Positions 8,978 to 18,378 are shown, counted from the stretch's first letter. The stretch: DNA of 64,000 nucleotides from JBAZUK01 sp041661445 (GCA_041661445.1 JBAZUK010000005.1:62001-126000); one strand, 5' to 3'. A program made the numbers and translations. The notes: generated by a model not told the origin, from the letters alone.

Positions 8978-9787
8978 ATGACATTATATAAAGCAATTAC
9001 TGGAACACATGATCTTTTGTTCGGAAGTTCTGATTTAAGAAATCGAGAATATGATCAGTTTCTTAAAGAAGCTAAAACAATAGGTGATTCCTTAAGATAT
9101 CCCGGATCTAAAATTTCTTGGTCTCCAGGAAAAACTCCTTCGTACGATTTGCCTTATAATGTTTCATTAGGTGTTTTTTCTTTGTCTCTTCAAGGTGTAA
9201 TTAGAAAAATAAAAGACAATTCTCCAGGTTTTATTGCTAATGCAGTGAAATGTTCGGAAAATGCTCTTGAATGGGCTGAAGTCTTGAAAAACAAATTTGT
9301 TTTGGTATCAGATGACGATAAAAGATATTTTGAGCTTGCTCAGATAGCTTTTGTAGAGCAAAGTAAATTGTACTCAGAAGAATACGATAAATCAAAAGAG
9401 TTAGTTGATAAAGAGGCCTGTGATAATTACAAAGTTGCTGCTAGAATTTTGGGTCAGTTTACCTATAAAAAAGAAGTTGAAAATGAGCTTGAGGATTTAA
9501 CGAAATCTCAAGCATCTTTATCGCCTGGGGAATTAAGAATATACACTGTATTAAAGCGTAAAGTTTTACAGAATCAGCCTTGGTTCCAGGCTTTAGAGGG
9601 AGCTGCCACAAAAGAAGATAGTAAACCTACGATTGCTGATAACGAAAGAAGTTTATTATTGCTTGTTCCACCTCAACCATCATTAAGATTTTCCGAATCT
9701 GATCCGGCAAATGTTTCTGTTCCATCTTCTTCAAGCTCTTTTGAAGGAGATCCAGATGCTCAGGATCTGTTTAACTATAAAAAATAG
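8978..9787 (+). CDS. Tandem paralogue 3 of the PGSKISW family, long C-terminal tail
   Basis: A 269-aa protein if started at the ATG at 8978. AGGAG ends directly against another ATG at 8972 but sits 6 bases before this one, so 8978 is preferred. The core repeats the family pattern (YDQFLKEAKTIGDSL, YPGSKISW, LQGVIRKIKD, ANAVKCSENALEWAEVL, YFELAQIAFVEQSKLY), with about 10 extra residues before LQG. The last ~75 residues are a Pro/Ser-rich, probably disordered tail (PQPSLRFSESDPANVSVPSS). A strong terminator follows 20 bases after the stop. No known domain recognised. Confidence 0.75.
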   Translation: MTLYKAITGTHDLLFGSSDLRNREYDQFLKEAKTIGDSLRYPGSKISWSPGKTPSYDLPYNVSLGVFSLSLQGVIRKIKDNSPGFIANAVKCSENALEWAEVLKNKFVLVSDDDKRYFELAQIAFVEQSKLYSEEYDKSKELVDKEACDNYKVAARILGQFTYKKEVENELEDLTKSQASLSPGELRIYTVLKRKVLQNQPWFQALEGAATKEDSKPTIADNERSLLLLVPPQPSLRFSESDPANVSVPSSSSSFEGDPDAQDLFNYKK

Positions 9788-9807
9788 TGATAAAAAATTT
9801 AAATGCT

Positions 9808-9849
9808 AAATGCCGGTTTCCTATGTAGAGATATAGGAAACCGGCATTT
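9808..9849 (+). terminator. Rho-independent terminator after the three-paralogue cluster
   Basis: Perfect 17-bp inverted repeat: AAATGCCGGTTTCCTAT at 9808-9824 pairs with 9833-9849 across an 8-base loop, and a T-rich run follows. It lies between the converging paralogue 3 and eno genes. A-runs on the upstream side may let it serve eno too. Confidence 0.85.
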
Positions 9850-9919
9850 TTATTTTTATAGACTGCATTGTCATTTGAAAGGTAAACTTCAAATGTTAAT
9901 TTATTAAAATAAAGCTTTT

Positions 9920-11209
9920 TTAAAGTCCTTTAAAAAAGACAGCTTTACTTCCAAGGTCATTTTCAATTTCTAAGAGTCTATTGTATTTAGCAATTCTATC
10001 AGATCTGCAGCATGAGCCGGTTTTTATCTGTCCGGAATATACTCCTACTGCCAAATCAGCTATGAAGGCATCTTCTGTCTCTCCAGATCTATGAGATATG
10101 ACGGTATTAAAACCATTTTTCTGAGCAAGTTCAATAGTATCTAATGTTTCAGATAGTGTGCCGATTTGATTAAGTTTTATTAAAATTGCATTGGCAGCTT
10201 TTTTTTCTATGCCCTTTTTCAAGAATTGGGTATTAGTTACAAAAAGATCATCTCCAACGAGCTGGATTTTTTTACCTAAATCTTTATTTAACTTGATCCA
10301 GCCATCCCAATCGGATTCTGCAAGACCATCTTCTATAGAGTCTATTGGAAATTTTGAAGATAACTCTTTTAGATATTCTATCTGTTCCTGTGATGTTTTT
10401 GTTTTATATGCAAGATTTGCCTGTTTTTTCTTCATTTCAAAATATACTTTTTTGCTTTTGTCATAGAATTCAGAAGAAGCAGGGTCAAGGGCAATTGTAA
10501 TTTGCTCTTTTGGTTTATAACCTGCCTTTTCAATGGCCTGCATGATAAGTTCTAATGCTTCTTCATGGGATTTGAGGTTAGGAGCGAAGCCGCCTTCGTC
10601 TCCGACTGATGTAACATGACCTTTATCTTTCAATATCTTTTTAAGTGTATGAAAAACTTCTACACCCCAGCGCAAAGCTTCTTTAAATGAGTTAGCTCCT
10701 TTTGGCCTGATCATGAATTCCTGGAAATCCAAAGGACTGTCTGCATGAACTCCTCCGTTAATAATATTCATCATTGGGCAAGGCATTAAAAATTTTTTAT
10801 TTTTACTTAAATATTCATACAAAGCTAAATTTTGTGACATTGCCCCGGCCCTAGCTGCAGCGAGTGAAACGCCAAGAATTGCATTTGCGCCGAATTTAGA
10901 TTTGTTAGGAGTTCCATCTTCTTCGATCATCAGATCATCAATTTTTCTTTGATCTGCGACATTAATTCCTTTTAAAAGATTGTTTAAAGGTCCGTTTACA
11001 TTAGATACTGCTTTTAATACGCCTTTTCCAAAATATCTTTTTTTGTCTAAATCACGAAGTTCTAAAGCTTCATTTTCTCCTGTTGATGCTCCGGATGGAA
11101 CTTTTGCTTTTGTTGTTATCCCATCATCAGTTTTTAGTATAACATCTATTGTTGGATTGCCTCTGGAATCCAAGACTTCGAGGGCTTTAATTTCTTTAAT
11201 TTTACTCAT
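9920..11209 (-). CDS. eno: Enolase
   Basis: Glycolytic 2-phosphoglycerate dehydratase of 429 aa, the normal bacterial length. Visible signatures are LDSRGNPTIDV at the N-terminus, GVHADSPLDFQEFM, VGDEGGFAPNL, SIEDGLAESDWDGW, the metal and catalytic segment VGDDLFVTN, LIKLNQIGT, and SHRSGETED near the C-terminus. The frame is open 11 codons further upstream, but the ATG at 11209 gives the canonical MSKIKEIKALEVLDSRG start and has AAAGGA 6 bases upstream. It overlaps the rsgA stop by 8 bases. The eno-rsbU neighbourhood matches Chlamydia. Confidence 0.97.
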   Translation of the reverse strand: MSKIKEIKALEVLDSRGNPTIDVILKTDDGITTKAKVPSGASTGENEALELRDLDKKRYFGKGVLKAVSNVNGPLNNLLKGINVADQRKIDDLMIEEDGTPNKSKFGANAILGVSLAAARAGAMSQNLALYEYLSKNKKFLMPCPMMNIINGGVHADSPLDFQEFMIRPKGANSFKEALRWGVEVFHTLKKILKDKGHVTSVGDEGGFAPNLKSHEEALELIMQAIEKAGYKPKEQITIALDPASSEFYDKSKKVYFEMKKKQANLAYKTKTSQEQIEYLKELSSKFPIDSIEDGLAESDWDGWIKLNKDLGKKIQLVGDDLFVTNTQFLKKGIEKKAANAILIKLNQIGTLSETLDTIELAQKNGFNTVISHRSGETEDAFIADLAVGVYSGQIKTGSCCRSDRIAKYNRLLEIENDLGSKAVFFKGL

Positions 11210-12308
11210 AGAGTTTCCTTTTTTTTTCAAGTATTTCTTCAATTAAACTGCAATATGATTCAAAGCGCAGCTTAGAGATTTCATTTGTTTCTACAGCCTT
11301 TTTTACATAGCAGGAAGGTTCGCTAAGATGTAGACAATTCGGATATTTGCAGTTTTTTGCCAAATTGGTTATTTCAAAAAAATAATTTTTTATGTCATCA
11401 ATTTCTAAATCCCAAATTCCAAAACTTTTTATTCCCGGAGTGTCTATGCAAAAACCGCCATCTTTTACTTCAACTAAAGAAGCCATAGTTGTTGCATGAG
11501 ATCCTTTAAATGTTTTTTTCTGCACTTCTGATGTTTTGAATTTAGTTTTTAATGTAGCATTAATAATTGATGATTTTCCTGTTCCGGATTGTCCTGAAAG
11601 CACTGATGTTTTCCCTTTCATGATATCTAAAAGCGAATCTAAGCCGATTTTAGTTTCGCAGCTAATCGGTAAAATGAGATATCCCAAGGCAACATATGTT
11701 TTAATAAAATTTAGGTACTTCTCTTCTTCTTCGCGATTTTCTTTTAGCAAATCTATTTTGTTTATCAGGATAACCGGTTTTATCTTTTCTTTTTGAGAGG
11801 CGATGATGTATCTATCAATTAAAGATGGCTTAAAAGATGGTTTTAAAATTGATGATACAATCAAAACCTGATCGACATTTACGGCTATAATACTTCTCTT
11901 TTTTGTTTTCTCATCTATTCTTGATAGTATGTTATATCTTTCGCGGATGTTTTCTATTACTGCTTCAGTTTCGTTTTTTAGACTGATGTCTACATTGTCT
12001 CCGACAGCAATTATGTTTTTTATTTTAGTGCGTTCTTTCTTTAAAGAACCTCTAAGAGAACAGATATAACTCTTCCCATTACAGCTTGCAATGATGTCTT
12101 TTCCTGAAATGGATAATATTAATCCTTTTTCAAAATGATCTTTTTGGATAATTAAATTTTTTTGTTTTTCAATATCTGTTTTTTTATATTTTGATTTATC
12201 TTGAGAAGTTTTTAACTTTCTTTGCTTTTTATATTTTTTTGAATCTTTTAAAAAGAGCTCTTCTTCTTCAAGATACTTATCAAAATTTCGATTTTTGAAA
12301 TTTTTCAT
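11202..12308 (-). CDS. rsgA: Ribosome small-subunit biogenesis GTPase RsgA
   Basis: Circularly permuted GTPase of 368 aa acting in late 30S maturation. Order of parts: a Lys-rich N-terminal extension of about 50 residues, an OB fold (GKSYICSLRG..VGDNVDI), then G4 (ILINKIDLL) ahead of G1 (GQSGTGKSSIINATL) and G3 (DTPGIKSFGI). The C-terminal zinc segment contains CKYPNCLHLSEPSC. The G4-G1-G3 order is diagnostic of RsgA/YjeQ. The long basic N-terminus exceeds that of typical homologues. It overlaps the upstream methyltransferase stop by 4 bases (ATGA) and the downstream eno start by 8, forming a compact operon. Confidence 0.92.
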   Translation of the reverse strand: MKNFKNRNFDKYLEEEELFLKDSKKYKKQRKLKTSQDKSKYKKTDIEKQKNLIIQKDHFEKGLILSISGKDIIASCNGKSYICSLRGSLKKERTKIKNIIAVGDNVDISLKNETEAVIENIRERYNILSRIDEKTKKRSIIAVNVDQVLIVSSILKPSFKPSLIDRYIIASQKEKIKPVILINKIDLLKENREEEEKYLNFIKTYVALGYLILPISCETKIGLDSLLDIMKGKTSVLSGQSGTGKSSIINATLKTKFKTSEVQKKTFKGSHATTMASLVEVKDGGFCIDTPGIKSFGIWDLEIDDIKNYFFEITNLAKNCKYPNCLHLSEPSCYVKKAVETNEISKLRFESYCSLIEEILEKKRKLYE

Positions 12309-13045
12309 GATTTACCCGCTAGATACATACAAATACTGCCGGCTGTTGCAACATTTAAAGAATCCAAATTGTTTTTCAACGGGATAGTAAATTTTGTTGA
12401 ATTTTTTTTTGTCCAGTCAGAGGCGCCTAAAGCTTCGTTAGACAAAATTATTGCAAATGGAGTAATAAATTTTATTTTGTCTATATCATCGCCTGCAAGG
12501 TCGGCAAGATATGTATTTATTTTATTTTCCCTTATGAAAGATAGGATATCATCAATGCTTAATACTAAGATGGGCATCAAAAAAATTGTGCCCTTTGAAG
12601 CTCTTAAGGATTTTTCCGAGAAAGGATCAGTTGAATTCTTGGAAACAATCACAAGATCAAAACCAAAGCCATAAGCTGTTCGGATTATCGTGCCCATGTT
12701 TCCCGGATCTGAAACATTATCTAAAATCAAAATTCGGTTTTTTTCTTTAATTTCTCTTTTTTCAATTTTTATTACACATGCGATCTTTTCTGGAGAGACG
12801 ACATTTGTAATTTTTTTCATGATGCTTTCTGATACCAGCAATACGTTGCTCGACCTATATTCTTTAGCAAGAGCCTCATCTGTAATAATTAATGTGTCTA
12901 TTTCTATCAAATCTTTTAAATCATCTATAGCATTCTTACCAATGAGCAGGGCTTTTTTTTCACTTTCTCTAAATTTCTTTTCTTTTCTTATTTTAACGAT
13001 TTGTTTTATATAAGGATTTGAGAGAGATAAAATTTTTTTAAACAT
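12305..13045 (-). CDS. TrmH/SpoU-family RNA 2'-O-methyltransferase
   Basis: SPOUT-fold RNA ribose methyltransferase, about 246 aa. The three family motifs are visible: motif 1 LDNVSDPGNMGTIIRTA, motif 2 AIILSNEALGAS, and motif 3 FTIPLKNNLDSLNVATAG, which form the knotted SAM site. A short N-terminal substrate-binding domain precedes it, as in 23S rRNA methyltransferases of the RlmB/TsnR type, so rRNA is the likely target. Co-location with rsgA fits a ribosome-biogenesis operon. The start could instead be the ATG at 13057; neither has a strong Shine-Dalgarno. The rsbU gene starts divergently only about 20 bases away. Confidence 0.88.
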   Translation of the reverse strand: MFKKILSLSNPYIKQIVKIRKEKKFRESEKKALLIGKNAIDDLKDLIEIDTLIITDEALAKEYRSSNVLLVSESIMKKITNVVSPEKIACVIKIEKREIKEKNRILILDNVSDPGNMGTIIRTAYGFGFDLVIVSKNSTDPFSEKSLRASKGTIFLMPILVLSIDDILSFIRENKINTYLADLAGDDIDKIKFITPFAIILSNEALGASDWTKKNSTKFTIPLKNNLDSLNVATAGSICMYLAGKS

Positions 13046-13066
13046 TTTTACAACCATCGATGATTT

Positions 13067-14806
13067 ATGAATTTATCACAAAATAAGATACCAAACATTA
13101 AAAATTTTTTAGCTTACAGGATTTTTTTAATATTGTTTGTTCTGATTACAATTCCTCTTATTATTTATACCATAGCGCTATATAAAGCTGAATATAATCA
13201 AAAAACAGAAGATATTTATAACTCAATATCAATTTTTTCAGATGGTCTAAAGAAAAATATTGATGACAATTTAAAATTAAAAAATGAAATCTCAATTTCT
13301 ATAGAAAATGACATGTCAAACAAAAATGTCGATATAAATGAACTGCTTAAAAAAAGAGTGAAAGAATTTAATTTAATTGATATCGTTTATCTATCTATTG
13401 TGAATAATAATTTGATTGTTCAAAAATCTTCAAACAACTCTTTTATAAATAAAAATTTTGCCTTCTTAAAAAAATATTTAAATATGAATAATGCATTTTT
13501 TCAGGATCCGGTTCTTGGGAACGAAAATGTTATTTTTTTTAGCAAAACTGTTTTTGCAAATCAAAAACCTATAGGCGCTATATTGATTTCTTTTCCTAAA
13601 GCTGAGCTTTTCAGCCTGCCGACAGATGTTTTAAGCAATTTAAATATTTATATAATTGATTCTTTTAATAAAATTTTAGTTTCAAATAATAAGGATACTG
13701 TTTATTCCAAAAACGATAATGATCATCTTATTATTAAAAATAGTTTAGATGATTATAAGATTGATCTTGTTATAAGTTTGGATAGATCTTTTATTAAAGA
13801 TGAGCATTTAAAAAGCTTTTATTATAAACATACTTACGCATTAAGTATTGTTTTTGCCTTTCTGATAGTTTTGTCGATATTTGTAATTAAAGTTATATCA
13901 AAACCTCTGAACAATTTGTTAAAAACAATGAATGAAATAAAAAAAGGTAATTTAAGAAAAAGATACCGCGCCCACAAATTGGGATTTGAGATGAATTATT
14001 TAGGACATTTTTTTAATGAGATGATGGATTCTTTGCTTATCCAGCAAGAAAATATCGATAAAGAAAAGATTGAAAAAGAAAAATATTTAGAGCAATTGAA
14101 AATAGCCCATGAAATTCAGCTAAGTTTGCTCCCCCAAAAACCTAATATAGAAGATTTAGATATTGCATTCGACGCTAATTTCGCAAAAGAGGTCGGCGGA
14201 GATTTTTTTGATTTTGTAATCAAGGACAATAAAATATTTTTTGTTATTGCAGATATCGCTTCAAAAGGTATTTTAGCTTGTTTGTATGCAATAACTTTAA
14301 GGAGCATCATTCGGTCATTTGCAGATTATCTATCTGATTTAAAAGATATAATTATAGAGACCAACAAAACGTTTTTAAAAGATTCCAAATCGAATTTTAT
14401 GTTTGCTACTGCCTGGTTCGGAGTTTTGGATATAAATACGAACAAACTTGAATATGCAAACTTAGGTCACATACCTGCGATCTTGAGAAAAAAAGATGGC
14501 AGTCTTATAAATTTAACAACTGATAATTTTGCACTTGGTATTGAAGAAATAGAAGATGTCCATATGGGTAAAGTTACTTTGAACAAAGATGAATATTTGT
14601 TTTTATATACTGATGGAATAATTGATGCAATTGATAAAAATAATCAGTTTTTTGGGCAAAGGAATTTAGAAGAATTTATTAAAAATATTCCAAACAAATC
14701 TTCTCAGGAAGCGATAGAAAGTCTGTTTGAAAAGATGAAAAGATTTTCTAAAGATTCTTTCCAATACGATGATATGGCAGCAGTTTTATTTAAGATTTTG
14801 AAATAA
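13067..14806 (+). CDS. rsbU: RsbU-like membrane sensor PP2C (SpoIIE) phosphatase
   Basis: A 579-aa inner-membrane signalling phosphatase. Membrane segment 1 spans residues ~16-38, followed by an extracytoplasmic sensor domain (~39-245), membrane segment 2 (~248-270), a HAMP domain (SKPLNNLLKTMNEIKKGNL), a short coiled coil and a C-terminal PP2C/SpoIIE domain. Metal-binding aspartates appear in VGGDFFDF, VIADIASKG, YLFLYTDGIIDA and FQYDDMAAV. In Chlamydia, RsbU is thought to dephosphorylate an anti-sigma-factor antagonist and link metabolite sensing to sigma factor activity; its periplasmic domain has been reported to bind alpha-ketoglutarate. No rsbV or rsbW lies in this window. Confidence 0.9.
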   Translation: MNLSQNKIPNIKNFLAYRIFLILFVLITIPLIIYTIALYKAEYNQKTEDIYNSISIFSDGLKKNIDDNLKLKNEISISIENDMSNKNVDINELLKKRVKEFNLIDIVYLSIVNNNLIVQKSSNNSFINKNFAFLKKYLNMNNAFFQDPVLGNENVIFFSKTVFANQKPIGAILISFPKAELFSLPTDVLSNLNIYIIDSFNKILVSNNKDTVYSKNDNDHLIIKNSLDDYKIDLVISLDRSFIKDEHLKSFYYKHTYALSIVFAFLIVLSIFVIKVISKPLNNLLKTMNEIKKGNLRKRYRAHKLGFEMNYLGHFFNEMMDSLLIQQENIDKEKIEKEKYLEQLKIAHEIQLSLLPQKPNIEDLDIAFDANFAKEVGGDFFDFVIKDNKIFFVIADIASKGILACLYAITLRSIIRSFADYLSDLKDIIIETNKTFLKDSKSNFMFATAWFGVLDINTNKLEYANLGHIPAILRKKDGSLINLTTDNFALGIEEIEDVHMGKVTLNKDEYLFLYTDGIIDAIDKNNQFFGQRNLEEFIKNIPNKSSQEAIESLFEKMKRFSKDSFQYDDMAAVLFKILK

Positions 14807-14875
14807 AACTATCTATAAAGCATTGACAAAAGAATTATATAATGAAAAATTATGTAAACTTGTATTGAAAAAAAA

Positions 14876-14920
14876 TATAAAAGCAAAGACAGCTTTTCTT
14901 AAACTGTCTTTGCTTTTATA
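14876..14920. terminator. Bidirectional terminator between rsbU and the porin-like gene
   Basis: Perfect 17-bp arms (TATAAAAGCAAAGACAG at 14876-14892 and its complement at 14904-14920) with an 11-base loop. A-rich sequence lies before the left arm and T-rich after the right, so it can act on both converging genes, which end at 14806 and 14936. Confidence 0.85.
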
Positions 14921-14935
14921 TTGTTTAGATTTTAA

Positions 14936-15922
14936 TTAAAATTCAATATTTAGGCCAAGCATAAAGCCGTTGAATGAAAGATCCGAATCGCTGATAACAT
15001 CATTGGCAGCAGGGTTAAGATCATAAAATTTTCTTATGTTAGCCTGGTTCCACCAATAATGAAATTCATAAGCAGCTTTGAAGGTAAGTAGATATTTATG
15101 ATCATCAAAAAATCTTGAGTAGCAAAATCCAAGAGCGCATTCGGCATTTGGTAAAATGTTGTTAAAACTATTTTTTGTCTGATATTCGAGAGTATCTATT
15201 ATGTTTGTGCTATTCTGAGATACATCAATTTTTCCATAAAGCAAAGAAAAAGCTGTCTTGCCATAAAAAAACCAGCCTTTACCAAGTAAGATTTGTGCTT
15301 CGTAAGCACCTCTTAGTCCAATTCCCCAACAATCATTTTTTATCGTAACATTATTTTTAACATTAGAAATAAAGTACCTAGCATGAAAATCCTGGTCTAT
15401 CCAAGCTCCTCTAAGACCAAACATAGGTTTTGAAACAAAATATCTGCTTATGCGGTATGGCTTTATAAGATTTACATCAAGTGTGTTAAAATCACCTGAT
15501 CTTCTAGCTGAGGCAGTGTTCATTATGTTATCAAATGCATCTGGGGGCAGTAATGCTCCGATGACACTATCATCATTGGAGGTAATATTTGAATCAGCCT
15601 TGAGCTTCATATATGTCCAGTCGATATCAACTACCCAGTCGTCTCTGAAAAGGGTATTCATTCCCAACCTGAATCCAGGTTTGTAATAATTTGATTTTGT
15701 TCTAGTTTTTTCAGGATCGGTTTCATCTGCATATTCAAAACTTTGATGACTGTTAAAATACAAAAATTCTGCATAAAATTCGCTGTCTTTAGAGCAGCTT
15801 ACTTCTGATTTTCGCGGATAACTAAAAGCGAAGCTGTCTTGGCATTCAGATGTTTTGTTATCTTGTTTTTGCTCAGAAAAACAAATAGATGTGGCAAGTG
15901 CCATCACTATTATATATCTCAT
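14936..15922 (-). CDS. Outer-membrane beta-barrel protein (MOMP-like of Chlamydia-related bacteria)
   Basis: A 328-aa protein with an N-terminal signal peptide (MRYIIVMALATSICFSEQKQ). Alternating amphipathic strands continue to a terminal phenylalanine (GFMLGLNIEF), the usual signature of barrels inserted by the Bam complex. Aromatic-rich strands such as WVVDIDWTYMKL and FFYGKTAFSLLYGKI recur. It resembles the MOMP-like porin families expanded in Parachlamydiaceae and Waddliaceae more than Chlamydia OmpA, but I base this on general pattern only. Two cysteines near the mature N-terminus could allow disulfide cross-linking. It has a terminator on its 3' side and stands alone, with a 287-base gap upstream in which I see no clear site. 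Confidence 0.78.
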   Translation of the reverse strand: MRYIIVMALATSICFSEQKQDNKTSECQDSFAFSYPRKSEVSCSKDSEFYAEFLYFNSHQSFEYADETDPEKTRTKSNYYKPGFRLGMNTLFRDDWVVDIDWTYMKLKADSNITSNDDSVIGALLPPDAFDNIMNTASARRSGDFNTLDVNLIKPYRISRYFVSKPMFGLRGAWIDQDFHARYFISNVKNNVTIKNDCWGIGLRGAYEAQILLGKGWFFYGKTAFSLLYGKIDVSQNSTNIIDTLEYQTKNSFNNILPNAECALGFCYSRFFDDHKYLLTFKAAYEFHYWWNQANIRKFYDLNPAANDVISDSDLSFNGFMLGLNIEF

Positions 15923-16209
15923 ATTTCAGACCGGTTTGTTAACTTATTATCAAATAAATTTTTTATATACAAAATAAGATATAAAGTCAAAAAGTTAATT
16001 GTCCGTGACAGATAGTATCTATATTTTCTGTGAATTTAAAAAAATATGAAAAATACTTTTTTTGAATGGATATACCTGTTTTGAATCTAACTTAATTTAA
16101 TTGTTTGACTGAAACAGAGACCATGGACAATGGGGAATATTAAAATAATATTTTAATTAATCTTAAAAAAAAGTAACTTAGTAAAAATTTTTTTTCTTGG
16201 AGATGGTAA

Positions 16210-17124
16210 ATGAAAAAAAGTTTTTTTATTGTTTTAGCTTTAGCTGTTTTTACTTTTGTTTTTTATCTTTTTCCAAATATTTGTGATTTTGAAAAATCTT
16301 ATAGCCGTTACGGTAAAAGTGATTTGGAAAAATTTTTAACAAATGAGGACTATCGGAAAAAATATAACATTGGAAAGGACCTTTATAATTCTAATATCAA
16401 CAAAAAGGTAAAAATCCATGGAGATATCCCTAAAATAATTCATCAGATATGGTTAGGAAAGCCTATGCCTGATGTATTAATCCCTCTTGTAGAGAAATGG
16501 AAAAACCTTGAAGGATGGGAATATAAATTATGGAATGAAGAAGATATATTAAAATTGGATTTTGAGAACAAGGATCTTTACTTACAATCTAATAATTACG
16601 GTGAAAAAACAGATATTGCAAGGCTTGAAATATTAAGGTTATTCGGCGGAATATATGTCGACACTGATTATGAATATGTAAACATTACAAATCTTGAAGA
16701 GTTAATCGATTTGTACGATATTATTTTAGGTTTTGAGCCTGTGGAACATAGGTGTACTATCGGAAATGCTTTTATTGCAGTTGCTCCAAATCATCCCTTT
16801 TTAAAAAAAATTATTCAAGAAATAAGACCTAATTTTTTTAACAATTATTTTGAAATTGCCATGTACAAGACAGGACCTTATTTCATGACAGATAAAATCT
16901 TTGAAAATCTCGATTTGTTAAAAGGCGGCATCATTTTACCTCCAACATATTTATATCCGTTAAATGCCTGGCAGCAGGAATTTAAGATATTAAATTCATA
17001 TTGGGATGATTACATAAAAAAAGAAACGATCGGGATACACTACTGGACAAGTTTGTGGGCTAATTTCAAAAGAATAGAAAATGCAGGTTTTCGAGATAAG
17101 AAGATTGAAAAAGAAGATAAATAA
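16210..17124 (+). CDS. Membrane-anchored DXD glycosyltransferase (Gly_transf_sug/Och1-like)
   Basis: A 304-aa protein with an N-terminal hydrophobic segment (residues ~4-24) that may be a signal anchor or signal peptide. A glycosyltransferase domain with the DXD-type nucleotide-sugar motif follows: IPKIIHQIWLGKPMP, KTDIARLEILRLFGGIYVD and then the DTD (near residue 157), NAFIAVAPNHPFL and GIHYWTSLW. This family includes capsule and LPS enzymes and the sugar-transfer domains of some secreted toxins. If the N-terminus is a signal, the enzyme would act outside the cytosol, which is unusual since nucleotide sugars are cytosolic. GGAGATGG precedes the ATG. It is monocistronic, and the acceptor is unknown. 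Confidence 0.82.
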   Translation: MKKSFFIVLALAVFTFVFYLFPNICDFEKSYSRYGKSDLEKFLTNEDYRKKYNIGKDLYNSNINKKVKIHGDIPKIIHQIWLGKPMPDVLIPLVEKWKNLEGWEYKLWNEEDILKLDFENKDLYLQSNNYGEKTDIARLEILRLFGGIYVDTDYEYVNITNLEELIDLYDIILGFEPVEHRCTIGNAFIAVAPNHPFLKKIIQEIRPNFFNNYFEIAMYKTGPYFMTDKIFENLDLLKGGIILPPTYLYPLNAWQQEFKILNSYWDDYIKKETIGIHYWTSLWANFKRIENAGFRDKKIEKEDK

Positions 17125-17157
17125 GCAGGGATTAAATACTTTTCAAAATTAGAAAAA

Positions 17158-18378
17158 TTATTTCGGCCAGAGATTTGTTTTTTTTAATTCCTCGATTATT
17201 TCTAAAGGATTGAATATTTTTTTATTTGTCGATATCTTTTCGCCTTCTAAAAGTAGTTTCCCCATCATGATCCCGGGATTTATATGATGCATTTTTAAAT
17301 GATCGGATTTTAAAACCGGATCATTATTTTTTATACGATCTATGCAGGGTTTTAAATTTTCATATTTTTTTTCATGATCTATCAAAAATTTCTTTCTTTT
17401 CACAGAGGGGAGATGTATCACATAGATTTGTATGGCAAGCTCATAATTATGATTAGAATAGAATATGCTCCAGTCATAGTCGCTGATTTTGTTTTCATTT
17501 TTAAAATATTTAATGGCTAGATCAAAAAAAGAAACAAATTCGATTTCTTTATTGGAAAGCTTAAGGTATTTGCAAATTTCAATTTTTTCTTCTAAAGAAG
17601 AGGAAGGAAAAAGTTCTAAAATAGAAATAATTATAGGTGTTTTATGCGGAAAGTCATCAATCAGTTTCAATCTGTCTCTAATTTCATCTATTTTACAATT
17701 TTTTAAAGCAGGAAATATGGTCTGAAGCAGATTAAACTCAAAAAGCATTAAAAGGGATTTTTTAAAGCCTTTATATAGGGCCATTTTAGTAAATTCTTGA
17801 GTAACTCTTTCAATCGCAACAGAGGGGAATAAATTCATGGCATTATCAATTATCGCATTTTTTGAATTAGGCTCTATCTCAAAACCAAATCTTGATGATA
17901 ATCTGATAGCTCTGATCATTCTTAAACGATCTTCTTTAATTCTTTCATAGGGATCTCCTATAAAGCGAATGATTTTACTTTCGATATCAGCTCTTCCATT
18001 GACGTAATCAATTATTTCATTATTTATGGGATCATAGAACATTCCATTGATGGTAAAATCTCTTCTTTGGGCATCAATCTCGGCTGAAGTAAATTTTATT
18101 TGAGTAGGTCTTCGTCCGTCTTTGTATTCGATATCCTCCCTGAAAGTGGCAACTTCATATTCTTTGTTATTTATTATTACTAAAATTATGCCAAAAGCTT
18201 TTCCTATAGGAGTAGTATGGGGGAATAATGATTCGACTGTTTCGGGGGATGCATCAGTTGCTATGTCTATATCATCTGAAGGGTGGTTTAAAATATAATC
18301 CCGAACCCATCCTCCTGCAAAATATGCCAGATGATTTTTTGAATTAAGAGTTTTAACAATATAAATTGCTTCTTCCAT
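17158..18378 (-). CDS. CCA tRNA nucleotidyltransferase / poly(A) polymerase family
   Basis: Class II nucleotidyltransferase of 406 aa. The head domain has GGWVRDYIL, the catalytic aspartates in SDDIDIATDASP, and the metal and substrate motif RRDFTINGMFYDP. The neck region has DRLRMIRAIRLSSRFGFEIE. The remaining C-terminal ~200 residues are helical. Head motifs do not cleanly separate CCA-adding enzymes from PcnB-type poly(A) polymerases. Since neither tRNA in this window encodes its CCA end, a CCA-adding activity is needed somewhere in the genome, and this is a candidate. It converges with the upstream glycosyltransferase gene and diverges from mutL. Confidence 0.88.
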   Translation of the reverse strand: MEEAIYIVKTLNSKNHLAYFAGGWVRDYILNHPSDDIDIATDASPETVESLFPHTTPIGKAFGIILVIINNKEYEVATFREDIEYKDGRRPTQIKFTSAEIDAQRRDFTINGMFYDPINNEIIDYVNGRADIESKIIRFIGDPYERIKEDRLRMIRAIRLSSRFGFEIEPNSKNAIIDNAMNLFPSVAIERVTQEFTKMALYKGFKKSLLMLFEFNLLQTIFPALKNCKIDEIRDRLKLIDDFPHKTPIIISILELFPSSSLEEKIEICKYLKLSNKEIEFVSFFDLAIKYFKNENKISDYDWSIFYSNHNYELAIQIYVIHLPSVKRKKFLIDHEKKYENLKPCIDRIKNNDPVLKSDHLKMHHINPGIMMGKLLLEGEKISTNKKIFNPLEIIEELKKTNLWPK

